A stretch of DNA of 64,000 nt from an uncultured Flavobacterium sp. (GTDB taxonomy: Bacteria; Bacteroidota; Bacteroidia; Flavobacteriales; Flavobacteriaceae): NCBI RefSeq assembly GCF_943913405.1, contig NZ_CALTYA010000005.1:1-64000 (forward strand), in the 5' to 3' direction. Made by a program: the position numbers and the translations under genes. This document shows, one piece after another, positions 33,478 through 42,585 of this stretch. Under the pieces are notes generated by a model. It was not told the origin of the DNA. It did not search any database and worked only from the letters and a program-made list of their open reading frames with translations. Positions within the stretch are counted from its first letter, which is position 1. Each line of letters starts with the position of its first letter.

Positions 33478-34593
33478 ATGAAACAAAACTACTTTTGTGG
33501 CAAATGCTTACTATTATTGCTTCTTTTTACTGTTCTTTCCTGCGGAACTGACGATTCTAACGACTCCGAATATATTCCGCTTTCACCTGTATCTGTCGAT
33601 TTGACTAAAATTCCTTACGCCAAATTATCAGATTATAAATTTTTTGAAGGTGCGCTGAAAGACCATAAACCTGCGCTTGATGTAATTCCTTATGAACCAG
33701 CAAGTTCGTTGTTTTCAGATTATGCACACAAAAAACGCTTCGTTTGGCTGCCAAAAGGAACTCAGGCTACTTATAACGGAAATGACAACGTTTATGAATT
33801 TCCAGTTGGAACTGCTTTGCTAAAGACATTTTACTTTGACAATGCAGCGCCAAACAATACGACTAAAATAATCGAAACCAGATTGCTTATTAGAAGATCA
33901 GATGGTTGGCAAGCCTATGATTATATCTGGAATGATGACCAAACTGAAGCTACGCTTGAAACTACAGGCAATGGAATTTTTGTTCCTGTGACTTGGACTG
34001 AAAATGGAGTTTCGAAAACAATCGAATACAAAGTACCTTCTTTTACCGATTGTATTACTTGCCACAAGCTAAATCCAACGCATACCACAGGCGGTGAAAG
34101 AACAATTCCGATTGGGCCAAAACCTCAAAATTTGAATACTAATTTCAATTATGGCGGAACCAGCATGAATCAAATCACGAAGTGGAAAAGCTTAGGTATT
34201 ATTCCAGCAGATTCACCTGCAGCAACTTCTTCAACAGTAGACTGGAGCGACACAAGCAAATCTTTAGAACTTCGTGCTCGTTCTTACATCGACATAAATT
34301 GTGCGCATTGCCACAGAGATGGCGGTCATTGCGACTATACAGCACCACGTTTCAATTTTAGCAATACCGATTGGAACACTTTAGGTTTATGCATGACACC
34401 ATTGTTTCTTGTTCAAGATGGCCCATTCGTAATCAATGGCGGAAATGCAGAACGTTCTGAAATGTTCCTTCGAATGAATTCCACGGAACAAAACCTAATG
34501 ATGCCAATTATCGGCCGAACCGTAATCCACGAAGAAGGCGTTGAATTAATAAAACAATGGATCAACTCGCTACCCCAAAACTGCAGAGAATAA
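33478..34593 (+). CDS. Cytochrome c-like lipoprotein (SO2930-type)
   Basis: Lipoprotein of 371 residues; the signal peptide ends in FTVLSC. Two CxxCH haem-binding motifs are visible, CITCHKLN (about 195-202) and CAHCHRDGG (about 279-287), with a candidate axial Met in MNSTEQNLMMPIIGR near the C-terminus. It resembles the SO2930 family of diheme c-type cytochrome lipoproteins. It precedes three FG-GAP/ASPIC proteins on the same strand, the first only 18 nt away, which suggests a shared envelope function, possibly electron transfer at the surface. Confidence 0.8.
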   Translation: MKQNYFCGKCLLLLLLFTVLSCGTDDSNDSEYIPLSPVSVDLTKIPYAKLSDYKFFEGALKDHKPALDVIPYEPASSLFSDYAHKKRFVWLPKGTQATYNGNDNVYEFPVGTALLKTFYFDNAAPNNTTKIIETRLLIRRSDGWQAYDYIWNDDQTEATLETTGNGIFVPVTWTENGVSKTIEYKVPSFTDCITCHKLNPTHTTGGERTIPIGPKPQNLNTNFNYGGTSMNQITKWKSLGIIPADSPAATSSTVDWSDTSKSLELRARSYIDINCAHCHRDGGHCDYTAPRFNFSNTDWNTLGLCMTPLFLVQDGPFVINGGNAERSEMFLRMNSTEQNLMMPIIGRTVIHEEGVELIKQWINSLPQNCRE

Positions 34594-34611
34594 ACTTAAC
34601 AACTAAACACA

Positions 34612-36621
34612 ATGAAAAAAATCCCCTTAGTTTTTGCATTATTATTTAGTATCCAGATTTCAATTGCCCAAAATACTTGCGCTACTGCAACATCGTTATT
34701 ATATGGAGCCTATGTAGCTAATATTAACAGTACTTCGCAAGCACCTGCAATATTCTGTGAAGGCTCAGGAACTGCAACAGGGGCTAGATGGTATAAATTT
34801 ACAGCATCAGAAAATGTTTTCATTAATATAACTACAGATTTAGATTTAAACCTAAACAAGGATACGCGATTTCAGGTTTACACGGGTACGTGCAGCAACT
34901 TAACTTGCTACACTGGCGATGATAATTCAGGTATCATCGGTACTGGACTTTTAGCGACCAAAACTTTCGAAGTCAGAGCAGGAACAACATACTATATCGC
35001 TTTTGAAAATGTTGACGGAAATACAAACAGCTGTTATTTTCAATATTATAAAGAAAGGTACACTGCAACACCTGTTGTTTTTTCGCAACAAACAATCGTT
35101 TCAAATATAGATGTTTGCTGTGTTGTTGACATGAATGGAGATTTTCTTGATGATGTCGTAATTGCAAATGGAGGAATCGGAATAATGACACAGCTTGCAG
35201 AAGGTGGATTTTCCACACAACAATATGGCTTTGCTGGCGGTCTTGCCACACCCGCAGGATGGAGCATTGCCGCGGGTGATTATGACAAAAACGGATACAA
35301 TGATCTTGTCTTAGGTGGCGGAAGCAGGCTGACAATTGTTAAAGCAGATGAAGGTGGTACTGGATATACTGAAGTCAGATATCCTCAGTCGATTTTTACA
35401 CAGAGAACTAATTTTATTGATATTAATAATGATGGGCATCTCGATCTTTTTGCTTGCCATGACGTCGCGCAAAGCCATGCTTACAGAAATGACGGTGCTG
35501 GAAACTTAATTTTTGAGCCTTCATTCTTCCCTACACTTGCCGTTGGAGGAAATTATGCTTCCGTTTGGACAGATTACAATAATGACGGATTTCAAGATAT
35601 GTATTTGGCAAAATGCCGCGGTGGCGCTCCAGTCGGAGATCCGCAAAGGATTAATTTACTTTATAAAAATAACGGCAACGGCACTTTCACAGAAGTCGGA
35701 GCTTTAGCCGGAGTTAATGATGGCGCACAGTCATGGTCAACAGCTGTCGAAGATTTTGACAATGACGGCGATATGGATTTCTTGCTTTCCAATATTTCCG
35801 ACACTAATAAATTATACAGAAACAATGGCGACGGAACTTTTACCGACGTTTATGCTTCCTCAGGAATTGCACCGCAAGTTGGTTCTTGGGAAGTTCAGAC
35901 TGGTGATTTTAATAATGACGGATTGATTGATTTTATCTGGTCGAACGGAAAACAACTTTATCTAAACAATGGCAATCTAACTTTTACAGGACATAGCTTA
36001 ATTTTTAGCCAAGGCGGTATAGGAGATTTAAACAATGATGGTTTTTTAGATATCCAGATGAAGAATAAGATTTACTTCAACACACCAAATGGAAACAATT
36101 GGGCAAAAGTAAACTTGAAAGGAATTGTAAGCAACTCTAATGGAATCGGGGCCAGAGTAGAATTATATGGAAGTTGGGGCAAGCAGATTCGCGAGATTAA
36201 GAGCGGAACCGGTTTTGCACACCAAAGCTCGCTAAGCGCTTATTTCGGAATTGGAACTGCAACTGCTATTGACAAAATAGTAATCAAATGGCCTTCCGGA
36301 ATTGTTGATACGATATTAAATCCTTCCATAAACCAAGGAACTTTAATCGTCGAACAAAGCACATTGGGAGTTGCAGAATCACAAAACAGCTTTTTCTCCA
36401 TCTATCCAAATCCTGCAAAGGACGTTTTAAATATAAAACTGAAACAAGCAAATTCTGAAATCGCTCAAGCAAATGTTTATGACTTAAACGGAAGATCGGT
36501 CTTACAGCCCAAATTAAATGAAAACGCAATAAACGTTCAATCACTTTCGTCTGGAACATACATATTAGTTCTAAAAAATCTTGACGGAGGAAAATATTCT
36601 CAAAAATTTATAAAAGAATAA
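34612..36621 (+). CDS. FG-GAP/ASPIC T9SS surface protein, tandem copy 1
   Basis: Secreted protein of 669 residues: signal peptide (ends AQN), a beta-sandwich N-terminal domain (about 20-150; RWYKFTASENVFINITTDL, TTYYIAFENVDG), FG-GAP/VCBS repeats (about 160-490) with calcium-type motifs DINNDGHLD, DYNNDGFQD, DFDNDGDMD, DFNNDGLID and DLNNDGFLD, an ASPIC/UnbV domain (about 505-570; GARVELYGSWGKQIREI) and a T9SS sorting domain (about 590-669). It forms a tandem trio with the next two genes. Function unknown; the CRTAC1-type architecture suggests a surface beta-propeller. Confidence 0.92.
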   Translation: MKKIPLVFALLFSIQISIAQNTCATATSLLYGAYVANINSTSQAPAIFCEGSGTATGARWYKFTASENVFINITTDLDLNLNKDTRFQVYTGTCSNLTCYTGDDNSGIIGTGLLATKTFEVRAGTTYYIAFENVDGNTNSCYFQYYKERYTATPVVFSQQTIVSNIDVCCVVDMNGDFLDDVVIANGGIGIMTQLAEGGFSTQQYGFAGGLATPAGWSIAAGDYDKNGYNDLVLGGGSRLTIVKADEGGTGYTEVRYPQSIFTQRTNFIDINNDGHLDLFACHDVAQSHAYRNDGAGNLIFEPSFFPTLAVGGNYASVWTDYNNDGFQDMYLAKCRGGAPVGDPQRINLLYKNNGNGTFTEVGALAGVNDGAQSWSTAVEDFDNDGDMDFLLSNISDTNKLYRNNGDGTFTDVYASSGIAPQVGSWEVQTGDFNNDGLIDFIWSNGKQLYLNNGNLTFTGHSLIFSQGGIGDLNNDGFLDIQMKNKIYFNTPNGNNWAKVNLKGIVSNSNGIGARVELYGSWGKQIREIKSGTGFAHQSSLSAYFGIGTATAIDKIVIKWPSGIVDTILNPSINQGTLIVEQSTLGVAESQNSFFSIYPNPAKDVLNIKLKQANSEIAQANVYDLNGRSVLQPKLNENAINVQSLSSGTYILVLKNLDGGKYSQKFIKE

Positions 36622-36664
36622 TTAAACCAAAATGGGTGTCTCACGGGCATCCATTTCGGTTTAA
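36622..36664 (+). terminator. Hairpin between tandem copies 1 and 2
   Basis: TTAAACC...GGTTTAA bracket an imperfect long stem (36622-36640 with 36645-36664) around TCAC. The T tract is short, so it may attenuate and not fully terminate. Confidence 0.55.
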
Positions 36665-36709
36665 GCATAAATCATCAATCTCAATTGTAAAAACTTAAAT
36701 CTTAACCCC

Positions 36710-38713
36710 ATGAAAAAAATTACATTGCTTTTTTTCTTTCTGCAAATAGTTACTGCAAATGCCCAAACTTCCTGTCAAACGGCTTTGCCTATTACTAGTG
36801 GATATGTTTACGTTCCGATTATTTCAGGAACAGCGCCAACTTTATATTGTACTCTAAACGGAGTAGCTCCAAACGCAAACTGGTATTCTTACACTTCTCC
36901 AGTAGATAAAAATGTCACGATAACAACTGATCTTGCAGAAAACAGCGGAAAAGACACTCGATTTCATGTCTATTCAGGAAATTGCAACAATCTTGTCTGC
37001 GTAACTGGCGACGACGATAATGGAACTATTGGAAACGGCCTACTTTCAATTGCAGATTTTGTGGCAAGAGCTGGAACAACTTACTACATTGCTTTTGACA
37101 ACAGATGGACGTCAGCCAATTTTACAGCGCAAGTAATCGAATCTCCTTACATTCCTGCACCGGTTTCATTTGTGTCGCAAGATATTCCAACAACTTCAAG
37201 TATTTGCAATGTTGTTGACATGACTGGAGATTATTTAGATGATATCGTTACCGTTCAGGCAAATCAAATGACGGTGCTGACACAGCTTCCAACTGGAGGA
37301 TTTGAAACAAATGTTTACGCACTTCCAGCCCTAGCTACAACCCCAGGATGGAGTATAGCTGCAGGAGATTATGACAAAAATGGATTCAATGACCTAGTTT
37401 TTGGCGGAGGAAGCAGACTTACTCTGATTAAATCCAACGGAGGAAGAGGAGCCGGTTATACAGAAATTAAATATCCGCAAGGAATTTTTACACAAAGAAC
37501 AAATTTCATCGACATCAATAACGACGGCCATCTTGATTTATTTGCCTGCCACGACGTTGCGCAGAGCCATGCTTACAGAAATGACGGCGCCGGAAATCTA
37601 ATTTTTGACATTCCTTTTTTTCCAACGCTTGCAGTCGGCGGTAATTATGCTTCAATTTGGACAGATTACAATAACGACGGTTTTCAAGATATGTATTTGG
37701 CAAAATGCCGTGGTGGCGCGCCAGTCGGAGATCCGCAAAGAATCAATCTGCTTTACAAAAATAACGGAAACGGCACTTTCACAGAAGTCGGTGCGCAAGC
37801 TGGCGTGAACGATGGCGCTCAATCTTGGTCAACTTCCATCGAAGATTTTGACAATGACGGTGACATGGATTTCTTGCTTTCAAATATTTCTGACACTAAT
37901 AAATTATACAGAAATAATGGCGACGGAACTTTCACAGACGTTTATGCAGCCTCAGGAATCGCTCCCCAAGTAGGTTCATGGGAAATCCAGGCAGCCGATT
38001 TCAACAATGACGGTTTGATCGATTTTTTATGGCAAAACGAAAAAGAATTATACATAAACAATGGAAATTTGACTTTCACAGGATATGATCTTCCTTTTGG
38101 AAAAGGCGGTATTGGCGATTTGAACAATGATGGCTTTTTAGATGTTCAATATGGAAGCAAAGTATATTATAATGTTGCAAACAGCAACAACTGGACAAAA
38201 ATTAACTTAAAAGGAGTTACAAGCAATGGCAACGGAATCGGTGCTAGAGTAGAAATTTATGGCTCTTTTGGAAAACAGATTCGTGAAATCAGAAGCGGAA
38301 GCGGCTTCAGTCAGCAAAGTACCTTAAACGCACATTTTGGAATCGGAACAGCAACAGCAATTACAAAAATTGTAATCAAATGGCCTTCCGGAATTGTTGA
38401 TACCGTATTAAATCCTGCAATAAACCAAGCTATTTCAGTAACCGAATCAAGCACTTTGGGAGTTTTTGAAAATCAAAACAGCTTATTTTCTTTATATCCT
38501 AATCCTGCAAAAAATACAATCAACATACAATTACAGAATGCCGCTTCAGAAATTAGAGAAGCGCAGATATTTGACTTGAATGGCAGATTATCTTCACAGC
38601 CTGCGATAAATGAAAATACGATCAACGTTCAAAATTTAGCAACTGGCACTTACATACTAGTTTTGAAAAATACTGATGGCGTAAAATATTCTCAAAAATT
38701 CATAAAAGAATAA
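36710..38713 (+). CDS. FG-GAP/ASPIC T9SS surface protein, tandem copy 2
   Basis: Paralogue of 667 residues with the same order of domains as copy 1: signal peptide (ends ANAQ), N-terminal beta domain, FG-GAP repeats with five DxNxDGxxD motifs, ASPIC/UnbV (GARVEIYGSFGKQIREI) and T9SS sorting domain (SLYPNPAKNTINI). The central part (IFTQRTNFIDINNDGH to GSWEIQAADFNNDG) is almost identical to both neighbours, while the N-terminal domain and sorting domain have diverged. Confidence 0.92.
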   Translation: MKKITLLFFFLQIVTANAQTSCQTALPITSGYVYVPIISGTAPTLYCTLNGVAPNANWYSYTSPVDKNVTITTDLAENSGKDTRFHVYSGNCNNLVCVTGDDDNGTIGNGLLSIADFVARAGTTYYIAFDNRWTSANFTAQVIESPYIPAPVSFVSQDIPTTSSICNVVDMTGDYLDDIVTVQANQMTVLTQLPTGGFETNVYALPALATTPGWSIAAGDYDKNGFNDLVFGGGSRLTLIKSNGGRGAGYTEIKYPQGIFTQRTNFIDINNDGHLDLFACHDVAQSHAYRNDGAGNLIFDIPFFPTLAVGGNYASIWTDYNNDGFQDMYLAKCRGGAPVGDPQRINLLYKNNGNGTFTEVGAQAGVNDGAQSWSTSIEDFDNDGDMDFLLSNISDTNKLYRNNGDGTFTDVYAASGIAPQVGSWEIQAADFNNDGLIDFLWQNEKELYINNGNLTFTGYDLPFGKGGIGDLNNDGFLDVQYGSKVYYNVANSNNWTKINLKGVTSNGNGIGARVEIYGSFGKQIREIRSGSGFSQQSTLNAHFGIGTATAITKIVIKWPSGIVDTVLNPAINQAISVTESSTLGVFENQNSLFSLYPNPAKNTINIQLQNAASEIREAQIFDLNGRLSSQPAINENTINVQNLATGTYILVLKNTDGVKYSQKFIKE

Positions 38714-38720
38714 TATTTAA

Positions 38721-38747
38721 AAAAGGATGCTGTAATGGCATCCTTTT
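38721..38747 (+). terminator. Terminator between tandem copies 2 and 3
   Basis: AAAAGGATGC and GCATCCTTTT pair perfectly around a 7-nt loop, then ATTTTTT. Confidence 0.75.
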
Positions 38748-38791
38748 ATTTTTTGATCCTAAAACCTATTAAACCAAACCTTACCAAACTT

Positions 38792-40783
38792 ATGAAAAAA
38801 ATTACATTCCTCTTTTTATTGCTGCAAGTTTTCTATTCTCCTGCACAAAATCAATGCGAGACAGCTTTGCCAATTACAGCCGGATTTTTTAGCGTTGGAT
38901 TGATAAATGGAACTGGCCCAACTATCTATTGCGCAGAAAACGGCCCTTCCACCAACGCTGAATGGTACACTTACACGCCAACCAGCAATCATTTAACTAC
39001 GCTAACCACTGACCTTGCACAAAATTTTGGCGATACACGGTTTCATATTTATACTGGCAGTTGCTCCAACCTAGTTTGCTATACTGGCGATGACGACAGC
39101 GGCGTTTTGAACAATGGATTGCTTTCTACAAAAGATTTTTTAGCAATTGCCGGAACGACATATTACATTGCTTTTGACAATAGATGGAACAATAGTGCGT
39201 TTTCAGCGCAACTTATTGAAAATCCATATGTAGAACCTCCGATAAATTTCATATCACAGCCAATTTCCTCAAGTGCCACAATCTGCTGTGTTACAGACAT
39301 GAATGGCGATTATCTTGATGATATTGTAACAGTTCAGACCAATCAAATGACGGTTTTAACACAATTGCAAGCCGGAGGTTTTAGTTCTGCTGTTTATCCT
39401 CTTCCAAATTTGGCAGCACTTCCTGGATGGAGTATTGCTTCAGGCGATTATGACAAAAACGGTTTCAATGATTTGGTTTTTGGAAGCAACAGCAGAATTA
39501 CTGTAGTAAAAAATACGGGCACAACTTTTACTGAAGTACGTTATAATGTGGGAATTTTTACCCAACGCACAAATTTCATTGACATTAATAATGATGGAAA
39601 TCTAGACTTATTTGCTTGTCATGACACCGCACAAAGCTTGGTTTTTAGAAATGATGGAGGCGGCAACCTTGTGCTTGACACTAATTTCTTTCCAACTTTG
39701 CCTGTTGGAGGAAATTATGCTTCTATTTGGACAGATTACAACAATGATGGTTTTCAAGATATGTATTTGGCAAAATGCCGCGCTTCTGCCCCAGTTGGTG
39801 ATCAGCAAAGAATCAATCTGCTTTATAAAAACAATGGAAACGGTACTTTCACAGAAGTCGGCGCACAAGCAGGCGTAAATGACGGAGCGCAATCGTGGTC
39901 AACTTCCATCGAAGATTTTGACAATGACGGCGACATGGATTTTCTGCTTTCTAATATTTCTGACACTAATAAATTTTACAGAAACAATGGCGACGGAACT
40001 TTTACAGATATTTATGCTTCCACAGGCATTGCGCCGCAAGTAGGTTCTTGGGAAATCCAGGCTGCTGATTTTAACAACGACGGTTTCATAGATTTTCTAT
40101 GGCAAAATGGCAAGGAAATTTATCTAAACAATGGAAATTTGACTTTTACAGGATATGACATCGGCATCAGCGAAGGCGGTATCGGAGATTTGAATAATGA
40201 CGGTTTTTTAGATATACAATTTGCCAGTTCAGTTTATTACAATACGCCGAACGCTAACAATTGGATAAAAATCAACCTAAAAGGAGTTCAAAGCAATATA
40301 AATGGAATCGGTGCCAGAGTAGAACTTTATGGTGCTTGGGGAAAACAAATTCGTGAAATCAGAAGCGGCCACGGTTTCAGCCATCAAAGTACGATGAACG
40401 CGCATTTTGGAATCGGAGCGGCAACTGCAATTACAAAAATTGTAATCAAATGGCCTTCCGGAGTTGTTGATACCATATTAAATCCTGCGTTAAATCAAGC
40501 GATTTTAGTGACAGAATCAAGTACTTTGGGAGTAGATGAAAATCAAAATAGCTTATTTGCTTTATATCCAAATCCAGCAAAAGATTTTTTAAACATTCAA
40601 TTGAAAGACAAATCAGCTTCTTTAGAATCAGCAAAAATTCATGACTTAAACGGAAGAATCATACTTGAACCAAAAATTACCGAAAACAATATAAATGTAC
40701 AATCATTAAACACCGGAACTTATATTCTTTCCTTAAAAAGTTCTTCTGGAGAAAAATTCTCACAGCAGTTTATAAAACAGTAA
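38792..40783 (+). CDS. FG-GAP/ASPIC T9SS surface protein, tandem copy 3
   Basis: Third paralogue, 663 residues from ATG 38792; the frame opens at 38735, but that would read through the preceding terminator. It has the same order of domains: signal peptide (ends SPAQN), beta domain, FG-GAP repeats, ASPIC/UnbV (GARVELYGAWGKQIREI) and sorting domain (ALYPNPAKDFLNI). It differs from copies 1 and 2 in the loop CRASAPVGDQQR (the others have CRGGAPVGDPQR). A coding-like remnant follows its stop codon. Confidence 0.92.
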   Translation: MKKITFLFLLLQVFYSPAQNQCETALPITAGFFSVGLINGTGPTIYCAENGPSTNAEWYTYTPTSNHLTTLTTDLAQNFGDTRFHIYTGSCSNLVCYTGDDDSGVLNNGLLSTKDFLAIAGTTYYIAFDNRWNNSAFSAQLIENPYVEPPINFISQPISSSATICCVTDMNGDYLDDIVTVQTNQMTVLTQLQAGGFSSAVYPLPNLAALPGWSIASGDYDKNGFNDLVFGSNSRITVVKNTGTTFTEVRYNVGIFTQRTNFIDINNDGNLDLFACHDTAQSLVFRNDGGGNLVLDTNFFPTLPVGGNYASIWTDYNNDGFQDMYLAKCRASAPVGDQQRINLLYKNNGNGTFTEVGAQAGVNDGAQSWSTSIEDFDNDGDMDFLLSNISDTNKFYRNNGDGTFTDIYASTGIAPQVGSWEIQAADFNNDGFIDFLWQNGKEIYLNNGNLTFTGYDIGISEGGIGDLNNDGFLDIQFASSVYYNTPNANNWIKINLKGVQSNINGIGARVELYGAWGKQIREIRSGHGFSHQSTMNAHFGIGAATAITKIVIKWPSGVVDTILNPALNQAILVTESSTLGVDENQNSLFALYPNPAKDFLNIQLKDKSASLESAKIHDLNGRIILEPKITENNINVQSLNTGTYILSLKSSSGEKFSQQFIKQ

Positions 40784-41002
40784 TTAAAAATTCAAAAACA
40801 TCCAAAAAAGAAAATTTAAAAACTGCTATTTCTGAAGAATTCGGTTTTGAGATTGAAGACAATGCGTTGGAATTCAAAGAACCTTTTGAATATACAGAAG
40901 AATTTACGCATAAGAAATATCTAAAAAAGAGAAAACTCCCGACAGCATTTGCCATCGGGAGTTTTTGTATATATAGAGTTTTAATTGGTGCTATTTTTTA
41001 TT
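40784..41002 (+). pseudogene. Possible gene remnant without a start codon
   Basis: In the same frame as copy 3, directly after its TAA, about 72 codons stay open to a TAG near 41000. The first 50 read like real protein (ENLKTAISEEFGFEIEDNAL, FKEPFEYTEEFTHKKYLKK), with a Lys/Glu balance like neighbouring genes. There is no ATG, and the last part runs through a terminator hairpin. It may be the 3' fragment of a lost gene. I cannot name its family. Confidence 0.35.
40932..40965. terminator. Bidirectional terminator
   Basis: AAAACTCCCGA and TCGGGAGTTTT pair perfectly around a 12-nt loop, between the plus-strand trio and the minus-strand lipoprotein gene. Confidence 0.82.
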
Positions 41003-41266
41003 AGCATTACTAACCGTTTCCCCTTTTACCGGAACTTCTCCTTCCGTTTTTAAAGCAGGATCGCTTTGAATTTCGTTAGTGTGATCATTCATTGTGTCTT
41101 TTGTTCCTGAACTCATCGTTCCTTCGCTAGTATAACTTTTGTCAGTTGCAGCACCAGTAGTTTGAGGTGTTTCGGCTGTATTAGTAGAATTATCCTTGCA
41201 AGCGAAAATCATTACAATGCAAATGGCAAAAAGAAATCCGAATATATATTTATCATATTTAGTCAT
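40991..41266 (-). CDS. Small lipoprotein of unknown function
   Basis: Lipoprotein of 91 residues; the hydrophobic signal ends in MIFAC followed by Lys-Asp-Asn. The mature part is Thr/Ser/Lys-rich, low in complexity and probably disordered, with no recognisable domain. Confidence 0.65.
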   Translation of the reverse strand: MTKYDKYIFGFLFAICIVMIFACKDNSTNTAETPQTTGAATDKSYTSEGTMSSGTKDTMNDHTNEIQSDPALKTEGEVPVKGETVSNANKK

Positions 41267-41371
41267 GGCAATTTATTTTGTTTTTGTATAATTCAAATTT
41301 CTTAAATTTTAGGGCAATCTATTTTATACGATTTATGGAATTGGTTATAACATTTTAAAAAAGCAGAAAAC

Positions 41372-41379
41372 TATCTTTG
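41372..41379 (+). promoter_or_regulatory. -7 promoter element of the LOG-family gene
   Basis: TATCTTTG, an exact consensus match, 23 nt before the ATG at 41402. Confidence 0.55.
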
Positions 41380-41401
41380 CAATACATTTCAAGAAAATAG
41401 C

Positions 41402-41983
41402 ATGAAGAGAATAACAGTATTTTGCGGTTCGAGCAATGGCTCAGACGAGATTTATAAGTCACAGGCAACACAGCTCGGCAAGGCTTTAGCGAAACAAAAT
41501 ATAGAATTAGTTTATGGCGGTGCAAACGTAGGATTAATGGGAGCCGTTGCTGATGGCGTTTTGAATGATGGAGGCAGAGTAATCGGCGTGCTTCCTCATT
41601 TTTTGAAATCTAAGGAAATTGCTCATGAAAGCCTGACAGAATTAATTTTGGTGGAAAGCATGCACGAAAGAAAAACCAAAATGAACGATTTGTGTGACGG
41701 CGTAATTGCGCTTCCGGGAGGTTTAGGAACTTTAGAGGAGTTTTTCGAAATGCTGACTTGGGCTCAACTCGGACTTCATAAAAAGCCAATTGCTATTTTA
41801 AATGTAGACGGTTTTTATGATTCGCTGATTAATTTTATACAGGCTATGGTTGATAAAGGTTTTTTAAAAGAAATCAACCAGCAAATGGTTCTGGTTAGCG
41901 ATAATATCGAAGATTTGCTAGAGAAAATGAAAAATTATACGGCTCCAAGTGTAGGAAAATGGATTGATTGGGAAAAAGTTTAA
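41402..41983 (+). CDS. LOG-family protein (cytokinin riboside 5'-monophosphate phosphoribohydrolase type)
   Basis: Rossmann-fold protein of 193 residues. It carries the LOG signature PGGLGTLEEFFE near 102-113 and SMHERKTKM near 85-93, plus the N-terminal FCGSSNGSDEIY. LOG enzymes release the base from nucleoside monophosphates; in bacteria many act as AMP/5'-nucleotide nucleosidases and the cytokinin name is often nominal. The gene has its own promoter. Confidence 0.9.
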   Translation: MKRITVFCGSSNGSDEIYKSQATQLGKALAKQNIELVYGGANVGLMGAVADGVLNDGGRVIGVLPHFLKSKEIAHESLTELILVESMHERKTKMNDLCDGVIALPGGLGTLEEFFEMLTWAQLGLHKKPIAILNVDGFYDSLINFIQAMVDKGFLKEINQQMVLVSDNIEDLLEKMKNYTAPSVGKWIDWEKV

Positions 41984-42024
41984 ATAATTTTCATAACTTT
42001 AAAGTAAACCAATCTATTAAAATT

Positions 42025-42498
42025 ATGACTGCAGAAGAAATTCTTAAAAACGAAACTACTTATTTAGGAAAAGGAAATATCGCTGGCATTGAATGCCACA
42101 TCGGATATATTAAAAAGTTCAAATGGAGCTGGATGGCAACTCAGCTCAATACTTTCGTGATAATCGGAGAAACAGAGAAAACAATCGACAAAGCCACATT
42201 AGAAGCTTTTTCAAAGAATTGTTTTGAGCACGCCACAAGACATAATACAGGCTGGCCAAGAGGATTTCAATCTGGCGTGGCTTCGATAGCAATCTTGCAA
42301 GGAAATAATATTGACAACAGCGCGCTTGAATTCAGTTCTAGATTTTCTAAAAAACATTGGTCTGCTTTTGAATTGCCAGTTGTATTTAGTTTAGAACAAA
42401 AAAGAGCCGTTCGAAATCATTCCAGACCACTTTGGGGAGCAATTTATTTTCCGTATTTGAATAAGGTAATTGATTCTATAACTAGCAAATTGGGTTGA
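42025..42498 (+). CDS. Conserved-looking hypothetical protein
   Basis: Cytosolic protein of 157 residues from ATG 42025 (MTAEEILKNETTYLG). It contains WSWMATQLNTFVIIGETEK and FPYLNKVIDSITSKLG and several conserved-looking aromatic residues, but I cannot place it in a family. It follows the LOG gene by 41 nt, possibly cotranscribed. A strong terminator follows. Confidence 0.65.
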   Translation: MTAEEILKNETTYLGKGNIAGIECHIGYIKKFKWSWMATQLNTFVIIGETEKTIDKATLEAFSKNCFEHATRHNTGWPRGFQSGVASIAILQGNNIDNSALEFSSRFSKKHWSAFELPVVFSLEQKRAVRNHSRPLWGAIYFPYLNKVIDSITSKLG

Positions 42499-42534
42499 TT
42501 TATTAGCTAATACAATCCACTAAATAAAAATAAA

Positions 42535-42557
42535 AAAGCCTCCAAATCGGAGGCTTT
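42535..42557. terminator. Bidirectional terminator
   Basis: AAAGCCTCC and GGAGGCTTT pair perfectly around AAATC, between 42025-42498 and convergent carB. Confidence 0.85.
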
Positions 42558-42585
42558 CTTATTTCTAAATTCTAATATCTCAATA

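Noticed and set aside
34612..40783. Tandem duplication caused by an insertion sequence
   Set aside because: No transposase, terminal repeats or target duplications flank the three genes; unequal crossing-over is enough.
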